A model generated the notes under the pieces. That model saw only the letters and a program-made list of their open reading frames with translations, searched no databases and was not told the origin of the DNA. A stretch of 18,523 nt of DNA from contig JAEYSR010000164.1 of the NCBI GenBank assembly GCA_023434535.1, positions 1 through 18,523 of the forward strand, given 5' to 3'. Positions within the stretch are counted from its first letter, which is position 1. Every line of letters starts with the position of its first letter. This stretch comes from Actinomycetes bacterium. GTDB lineage: Bacteria > Actinomycetota > Acidimicrobiia > Acidimicrobiales > Microtrichaceae. The translations under genes were made by a program, and so were the position numbers. Below, one piece after another: positions 14,162 to 18,523 of the stretch.

Positions 14162-15409
14162 CTACTCCGAGCCGAGGTCGTCGATCCGCAGCGTGATGTC
14201 GAACCTGCGGAGGCGGTCGGCGGCCTGGAGAAGGAACTGCTCCACCGCCGAGCGGACCACGGTCACGTGGGTCACGTCGAGGACGATCAGGCCGCCGCGC
14301 CCCTGGTTGCGGACGCCGAAGCCCTGCAGGACCGACGCCACCTCCTCCATGGCGATGAAGTCGAGCTCACCGCGGAGGACGACCCGCAGCTCGGTGTCGG
14401 ACTCCTCCACGGACGCGATCGCCGACCGGGGCACCTTGTGGTGGTTCAGCACGTGGAGGCCGAACGTCCGCGACAGGTCCTGCAGGGCGGCGATCCCCCG
14501 GACGCTGTTGCCGCGCTCGTCGAGTCGGGGGCTGAAGGTCCCGATCCCGAACTCCGCCGGCTGCACGGCGATGATCCCTCCGCCGACGCCGCTCTTGGCC
14601 GGGAGCCCCACACGCACCATCCACTCGCCCGAGTCGTCGTACATCCCGCACGTGGACATGACCGACAGCACCGTGACGGCGGTTGACTCGTGCACCACGG
14701 TCTCGCCCGACACGGGGTTGACGCCGGAGTTCGCCAGGGTGGCGCCCATCACGGCGAGGTCGCGTGCGGTCACGATCAAGGAGCACTGCCGGAAGTACGT
14801 GTCGACGGCGTCGTCCACCGGTGCGCCGAGCACCCCCGACGACGCAGCCAGGTGCCCCAGCGCGCGGTTGCGGTCGCCCGTTGCCGCCTCGGACGAGTAC
14901 ACGTCGTCGTCCATCTCGAGCTCGCGTCCTGCGAACGCCGACAGCAGGGCCCTGATGCGGGCGAACCGCTGGGCGGGACCGACGGCCGCCACCAACGAGG
15001 TCGAGACGATGGCGCCGGCGTTGATCAGCGGGTTGGCCGGACGCCCGGACTGCTCGTCGAGGCTGATCGCGTTGAAGGGCTCGCCGCTCGGCTCGAAGTC
15101 GATGTGGGTCGAGACCTCGTCCAGGCCGAGGTCCTCGAGAGCCAGCGCGTAGACGAAGGGCTTGGAGGCGGACTGGATGGTGAACGGGACGGAGCAGTCG
15201 CCGGCGGTGTACACCCGGCCGTGCACGCTGGCGAGGGCGACGCCGTAGTGGTCGGGGTCGACGGTGGCGAGCTCGGGGATGTAGTCCGCGACGGCCCCCT
15301 CGGTGCGATCGCGGTGGCGGTCCAGCACCTGCAGGAGCGCGTTGTCGACCATGTTGGTCGCACGGGCCTCCGCTGCGGGTGGGGCCGGTTCGGTGCTCGG
15401 GTCGCTCAC
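14162..15409 (-). CDS. glsA: Glutaminase A with C-terminal STAS domain
   Basis: 415-residue serine-dependent glutaminase (L-glutamine to L-glutamate plus ammonia) of the beta-lactamase-like fold. Motifs: FTIQSASKPF with catalytic S80 and K83, NPLINAGAIVS (126-136), FRQCS (206-210) and PAKSGVGGGI (270-279, the KSG triad region). Residues about 333-415 form a STAS domain (LRVVLRGELDFIAMEEVASV, then LIVLDVTHVTVVRSAVEQFL), a module that usually binds nucleotides or partner proteins. Such GlsA-STAS fusions are known in Actinobacteria. GTG 15409 is chosen as the furthest sensible start; ATG 15352 is also possible, with GGAGG too far upstream (14 bases). It starts 23 bases after the ABC permease stop, so it is probably the third gene of that operon. 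Confidence 0.92.
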   Translation of the reverse strand: MSDPSTEPAPPAAEARATNMVDNALLQVLDRHRDRTEGAVADYIPELATVDPDHYGVALASVHGRVYTAGDCSVPFTIQSASKPFVYALALEDLGLDEVSTHIDFEPSGEPFNAISLDEQSGRPANPLINAGAIVSTSLVAAVGPAQRFARIRALLSAFAGRELEMDDDVYSSEAATGDRNRALGHLAASSGVLGAPVDDAVDTYFRQCSLIVTARDLAVMGATLANSGVNPVSGETVVHESTAVTVLSVMSTCGMYDDSGEWMVRVGLPAKSGVGGGIIAVQPAEFGIGTFSPRLDERGNSVRGIAALQDLSRTFGLHVLNHHKVPRSAIASVEESDTELRVVLRGELDFIAMEEVASVLQGFGVRNQGRGGLIVLDVTHVTVVRSAVEQFLLQAADRLRRFDITLRIDDLGSE

Positions 15410-15432
15410 GGCGTCAGTCTGCCCGTTGGGGA

Positions 15433-16641
15433 TCAACCTCCGGTCCGACCGGCCGACAGCGCTTCCTTCCAGGAGATGCGAGTGCCGCGCCGGAGCACCA
15501 CGGCGCCGTAGATGCGACCTGCGACCTTCCACGCCACGACGATCGCCGCGACGAGGAGCACGACGGCGAGCAGGACCTGCGGCCACGTCGCCGCGCCGGC
15601 GGCCATCCGCATCGGCATGAGCAGGGGGGCGGTCGGCGGCAGGATCGAGAGGACGGTGCTCACCGTGCTGTACGGCTCGTACCCGAAGGTGAACACGGCG
15701 ATGTAGGCGCCGATCATCACCGTCATGATCGGCGCCGAGGCCGCCTGGGCGTCCTCCTGCCGGCTGACGAGCGATCCTGCCAGGGCGAACAGCGTGGAGT
15801 AGAGGGCGTAGCCGCCGAGGAACCAGACGAGCAGCATCGGGACGGCCGACCAGATCTCGGTCGGGATGGTGCGACCCGAGGTGGCGAGCGCCACCGCTCC
15901 CGCAGCGATCGCCGCGGCGATCTGTATCGCGGCGCACAACCCGATCCCGATGACCTTCCCCGCCAGCAGCTGGTCGGGCGCGGCCCGGGCCAGCAGCAGC
16001 TCGATCACGGCGGTCGACTTCTCCTCGACGACCCCCATCAGGACGTAGCTGCCGAACGTCTGGAGGGCGATGAACAGGAGGATCGCCGAGAGGGTGCCCA
16101 CGAGGAACGCGATCGGCGGGACCTCGTCGTCGTCGAGCGTGACGGTGCGCAACGGCTCGGGGTCGAGGGCGGCGGCGATCTGCGACTGGCTGAGGCCCTG
16201 TCGCTCGAGCTCTGCGCGCAGACCTGCCGCGGCCCATGCCTGTTCCACCAGGGCGTGCTGCTGGTCGTCGACCGAGCCCTTGAACAGCACCTCGGAGTCG
16301 GCTGCGACGACGACCACGTCGACGTCGCCGTCCCGCAGCGACCGCTCCGCCTCGGCACGGTCCGCGGCGGTGGAGACGTCGGCCTCCTGGTCCACCTGCC
16401 GGGCGGATGCGTCGAGAGCGGTCGAGAAGCCCTGTGGCGGCGTCCCCACCACTGCGACCTGCAGCTCGCTGCTCGAGCCTCCGGCGATGCGGGTGATCAG
16501 CGAGATGGCGAGGATCGTCACCACCAGCAGAGCTGTGAGGACCCAGAAGCTCCGGGCACGCAGGCGTTCGCGCACCTCTCGGTCGGCGACCAGGCGGATC
16601 GCCCGACGGCTGCTCACGGACGGGTGCGGTGCCGCGCTCAT
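15433..16641 (-). CDS. ABC-2 type exporter permease (NatB-like)
   Basis: 402-residue permease. One helix at about 32-50 is followed by a large external domain (about 55-172), then about five or six helices from 176 to 375. The diagnostic coupling segment is GVVEEKSTAVIELLLARAA (203-221) followed by LLAGKVIGIG (225-234), as in NatB/YhaP-type sodium or peptide exporters. The start ATG overlaps the ATPase stop as ATGA (16638-16641), the usual sign of translational coupling. With the ATPase it should form a homodimer-based exporter; the substrate is unknown. Confidence 0.93.
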   Translation of the reverse strand: MSAAPHPSVSSRRAIRLVADREVRERLRARSFWVLTALLVVTILAISLITRIAGGSSSELQVAVVGTPPQGFSTALDASARQVDQEADVSTAADRAEAERSLRDGDVDVVVVAADSEVLFKGSVDDQQHALVEQAWAAAGLRAELERQGLSQSQIAAALDPEPLRTVTLDDDEVPPIAFLVGTLSAILLFIALQTFGSYVLMGVVEEKSTAVIELLLARAAPDQLLAGKVIGIGLCAAIQIAAAIAAGAVALATSGRTIPTEIWSAVPMLLVWFLGGYALYSTLFALAGSLVSRQEDAQAASAPIMTVMIGAYIAVFTFGYEPYSTVSTVLSILPPTAPLLMPMRMAAGAATWPQVLLAVVLLVAAIVVAWKVAGRIYGAVVLRRGTRISWKEALSAGRTGG

Positions 16642-17573
16642 CGGACGCCGACCGCCTGGTGGAACACCTCGGAGAGATCGGGCGGGGCGAGGGCGAACGC
16701 GGTGACCGTTCCGTGGGCGGCGGCCTCCGCGAGCACCTCCTGGGGTGCGCGGGCGGCGTCCACGACCGTCTCCAACCGGCGTCCCGACGGGTCGACCGAG
16801 GCACCGTCGGGATGCCACTGCACCGGCTCGCTGAACGTGATGGAGACCCGGCGCATCGGGCTGGCGTCGCGCAGCTCGCCGACGTCGCCCCTCAGCACGA
16901 CGCAGCCGTGGTCGACGATCACGACCTCGTCGCACACGTCGGCGACCAGGTCCAGCTGGTGGCTGCTCAGGAGGAGAGCGACGCCGGCAGCCACCTGGTC
17001 GCGCAGCACCTGCGAGAGCACGTCGACGGCGAGCGGGTCGAGTCCGGAGAACGGCTCGTCGAGCACCAGAACCTCGGGTTCGCCGAGGAGGGCCAGGGCG
17101 AGCTGCACCCGCTGCTGGTTCCCGCTCGACAGGCTCTGGACGGTGTCGGTGGCCCGTTCCTGCAGCCCGAGCCGCTCCATCCAGCCGTCGGCGGCCCGAC
17201 CGGCGGCCGTGCGATCCAGGCCGGTGAGCTCGCCGTAGTAGGCGAGGTGGTCCCGCACCCTCATCCGGGGGTACATCCCTCGCTCGGCCGGCATGTACCC
17301 GAATCGCTGCCGCACCGATCTGTCCACCCGGCGGCCCTGCCAGCGGACGGAGCCGGCGTCGAGGGTGATCAGGTCCATGATCGCCCGCATGGTGGTCGTC
17401 TTGCCGGCGCCGTTGGGGCCGAGGAAGCCCACGATGCGCCCCGGCCGGACCTGCAGCGACACGTCGTCGAGGGCCACGAGGTCCCCGAACCGCTTCGTCA
17501 GTCCGGTCACCTCCAGCCCGTCGTCGGGCGTGCCCGAGGGTGCGGTGGACAGGTCGGGTCCGGGTTCGGCCAT
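16638..17573 (-). CDS. ABC transporter ATP-binding protein (NatA-like)
   Basis: 311-residue ATPase that powers the adjacent ABC-2 permease. Walker A GPNGAGKTT (52-60), signature LSSGNQQR (148-155, a variant of LSGGQ), Walker B VLVLDEP (168-174), D-loop SGLDP and switch histidine H205 in SSHQLD are all intact. Residues 230-311 are a C-terminal extension seen in NatA/ABC-2 ATPases. I chose ATG 17573, 18 codons inside a longer possible frame starting at ATG 17627, because the longer form would overlap the start region of the divergent regulator; neither has a clear Shine-Dalgarno site. It is first in an operon with the permease and the glutaminase. Confidence 0.94.
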   Translation of the reverse strand: MAEPGPDLSTAPSGTPDDGLEVTGLTKRFGDLVALDDVSLQVRPGRIVGFLGPNGAGKTTTMRAIMDLITLDAGSVRWQGRRVDRSVRQRFGYMPAERGMYPRMRVRDHLAYYGELTGLDRTAAGRAADGWMERLGLQERATDTVQSLSSGNQQRVQLALALLGEPEVLVLDEPFSGLDPLAVDVLSQVLRDQVAAGVALLLSSHQLDLVADVCDEVVIVDHGCVVLRGDVGELRDASPMRRVSITFSEPVQWHPDGASVDPSGRRLETVVDAARAPQEVLAEAAAHGTVTAFALAPPDLSEVFHQAVGVR

Positions 17574-17633
17574 CGGGGCGTGGTACCCGTGTGCTTCCAG
17601 GTGCAGAACCGTGGGGTGGGCCAACATGTGGGC

Positions 17634-18523
17634 GTGACCGAAGAGGATCGCCAGCCGTCGACGCTGGACGAGAGGCTGGCCGCGGCGTCGGGCTCCATCT
17701 CGCCCGCGGAGCGCAAGGTCGCCGCGATCGTGGTCGAGGACCGGGAGTCGGTGGCCTTCGGGACGGTGGCCCAGGTGGCCGAGCGTGCCGGGACGAGCGG
17801 CGCGTCGGTGGTCCGCCTAGCCGACCGGCTCGGCTACTCGGGGTTCCGGGGTCTCCAGGAGGCGGTTCGCTCCGAGCTGTCCGGGCGCCTCCGGCCGGCG
17901 GTCGAGAAGATCCGCCGACCCGCTCCGGGAGATCTCCTCGGCGACATCGGCGAACGCGCCGTGGCGTCGGTGCGGCGGACCTTCGCCGGGCTGGTCCGCT
18001 CCGACGTGGAACGGGCCGTGGCCCTGCTGTCGAGCCGTCGCCGGCGGGTCCTCGTCGTGTGCGGCGACGCCGGCTCCGGCGTCGGACGGCAGGCGGTCAC
18101 CCACCTGTCGATGCTGCGCGACGGCGTCGTCGAGCTCGGAGGCGACCCGGTGGCCGTCGCCCGGGTGCTGGCCGGCGCGTCGGACGGGGACGTGCTCCTG
18201 TGCGTCGACCTCCCTCGGCACGACCGTTGGGTGCTCGACGTGGTGGCCCAGGGCTCGGCGCGCGGTCTGGTGGTGGTCGCGCTCACCGACTCGCCGTTGT
18301 CGCCCCTCGCCGCGACCGCGGAGGTGTCGTTCTCCGTGGACTCCCACGACGTCGGGCCCTTCGACAGCTACGTGGCGTCGCTCGCCCTCCTGGAGGCGCT
18401 GGTGGCGGGCGTCGCCGGCCGTCTGCGCTCCAGTGCCGCCGAGCGCCTCGACGACCTCGAGTCGCTGTGGGAGCGCACGGGCGCGATCGACCCGCCGCGC
18501 TCCGGCGTGGATCCAGCTGACGG
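17634..18523 (+). CDS. MurR/RpiR family transcriptional regulator (3' partial)
   Basis: 296 residues are visible before the window ends, close to the usual 280-300, so little is missing. An N-terminal RpiR helix-turn-helix domain (about 10-85) includes SPAERKVAAIVVEDRESVAF and VAQVAERAGTSGASVVRLAD (45-64) then GYSGFRGLQ. A SIS fold (about 130-262) contains VLVVCGDAGSGVGRQA (139-154), where sugar phosphates bind in relatives. The member's effector is unknown. GTG 17634 gives the natural N-terminus MTEEDRQPS; in-frame GTGs at 17601, 17616 and 17628 are alternatives. It is divergent from the ABC exporter/glutaminase operon with only 60 bases between starts, so it is a reasonable candidate to control that operon, which is inference. 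Confidence 0.9.
   Translation, partial: MTEEDRQPSTLDERLAAASGSISPAERKVAAIVVEDRESVAFGTVAQVAERAGTSGASVVRLADRLGYSGFRGLQEAVRSELSGRLRPAVEKIRRPAPGDLLGDIGERAVASVRRTFAGLVRSDVERAVALLSSRRRRVLVVCGDAGSGVGRQAVTHLSMLRDGVVELGGDPVAVARVLAGASDGDVLLCVDLPRHDRWVLDVVAQGSARGLVVVALTDSPLSPLAATAEVSFSVDSHDVGPFDSYVASLALLEALVAGVAGRLRSSAAERLDDLESLWERTGAIDPPRSGVDPAD

Noticed and set aside
11074..14196. Second forward open frame (1040 codons) overlapping the GT2 fusion gene in another frame
   Set aside because: Arginine/glycine/proline-rich product typical of a frame-shifted reading of a GC-rich gene; all family motifs lie in the other frame.
15410..16804. Open extension of the glutaminase frame back across the ABC permease gene
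   Set aside because: The extended part is a frame-shifted reading of the permease; the glutaminase domain begins normally just after GTG 15409.
17507..18520. Open frames overlapping the RpiR gene in other frames, on both strands
   Set aside because: They are arginine/proline-rich and lack domains, whereas the frame from GTG 17634 reads a complete RpiR helix-turn-helix and SIS domain.
1..18523. tRNA/rRNA genes, CRISPR arrays, insertion sequences, attachment sites, defence or phage genes
   Set aside because: Reading both strands showed no cloverleaf-like segment, no regularly spaced repeats, no transposase or integrase motifs and no terminal inverted repeats.

Overview
This is a very GC-rich, densely packed stretch of bacterial chromosome. 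The gene content is what one sees in environmental high-GC Actinobacteria: a FadE34-like fused acyl-CoA dehydrogenase with a thiolase, a siderophore-interacting flavoprotein, a VanZ/RDD membrane protein, and many GTG starts. A lineage such as Acidimicrobiia would fit, but that is inference; no rRNA or other phylogenetic marker lies in the window. I see no tRNA, rRNA, CRISPR array, insertion sequence, integrase, phage gene or plasmid gene. Thirteen protein genes are supported, two of them cut by the window edges, and no gap exceeds about 170 bases.

Layout. (a) 3-3086: a VanZ-RDD membrane protein (+, 5' end outside the window) meets rtcB (-) tail to tail with a 16-base overlap. Upstream of rtcB on the same strand is a VanX-type D-Ala-D-Ala dipeptidase. 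(b) 3087-7304: a forward block with a DUF2470-like/siderophore-interacting flavin reductase, then (9 bases later) a metallo-beta-lactamase-fold hydrolase, then a bicupin and an EamA transporter. A strong 18-base palindrome with an alternative overlapping hairpin separates the hydrolase from the bicupin. A perfect 15-bp stem at 7326-7360 ends the block from both sides. (c) 7392-10923: two reverse-strand lipid/steroid-type beta-oxidation genes, a thiolase followed by a two-domain acyl-CoA dehydrogenase. (d) 11090-14119: a 1009-residue protein that joins a GT2 glycosyltransferase, a degenerate alkaline-phosphatase-like domain and a multi-pass membrane domain. (e) 14162-17573: a reverse-strand operon of ABC ATPase, ABC-2 permease (4-base ATGA overlap) and glutaminase-STAS (23 bases later), with an RpiR-type regulator reading away from it at the right edge.

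The most unusual item is the three-part fusion in (d). It looks like a single-polypeptide cell-envelope enzyme or scaffold whose phosphatase-like module seems to have lost its metal ligands. The glutaminase/exporter/RpiR locus in (e) and the two in-frame tandem repeats in (b) are the next most interesting. Most genes belong to recognisable families, so the novelty lies in architecture and arrangement and not in an obviously new defence or mobile system.
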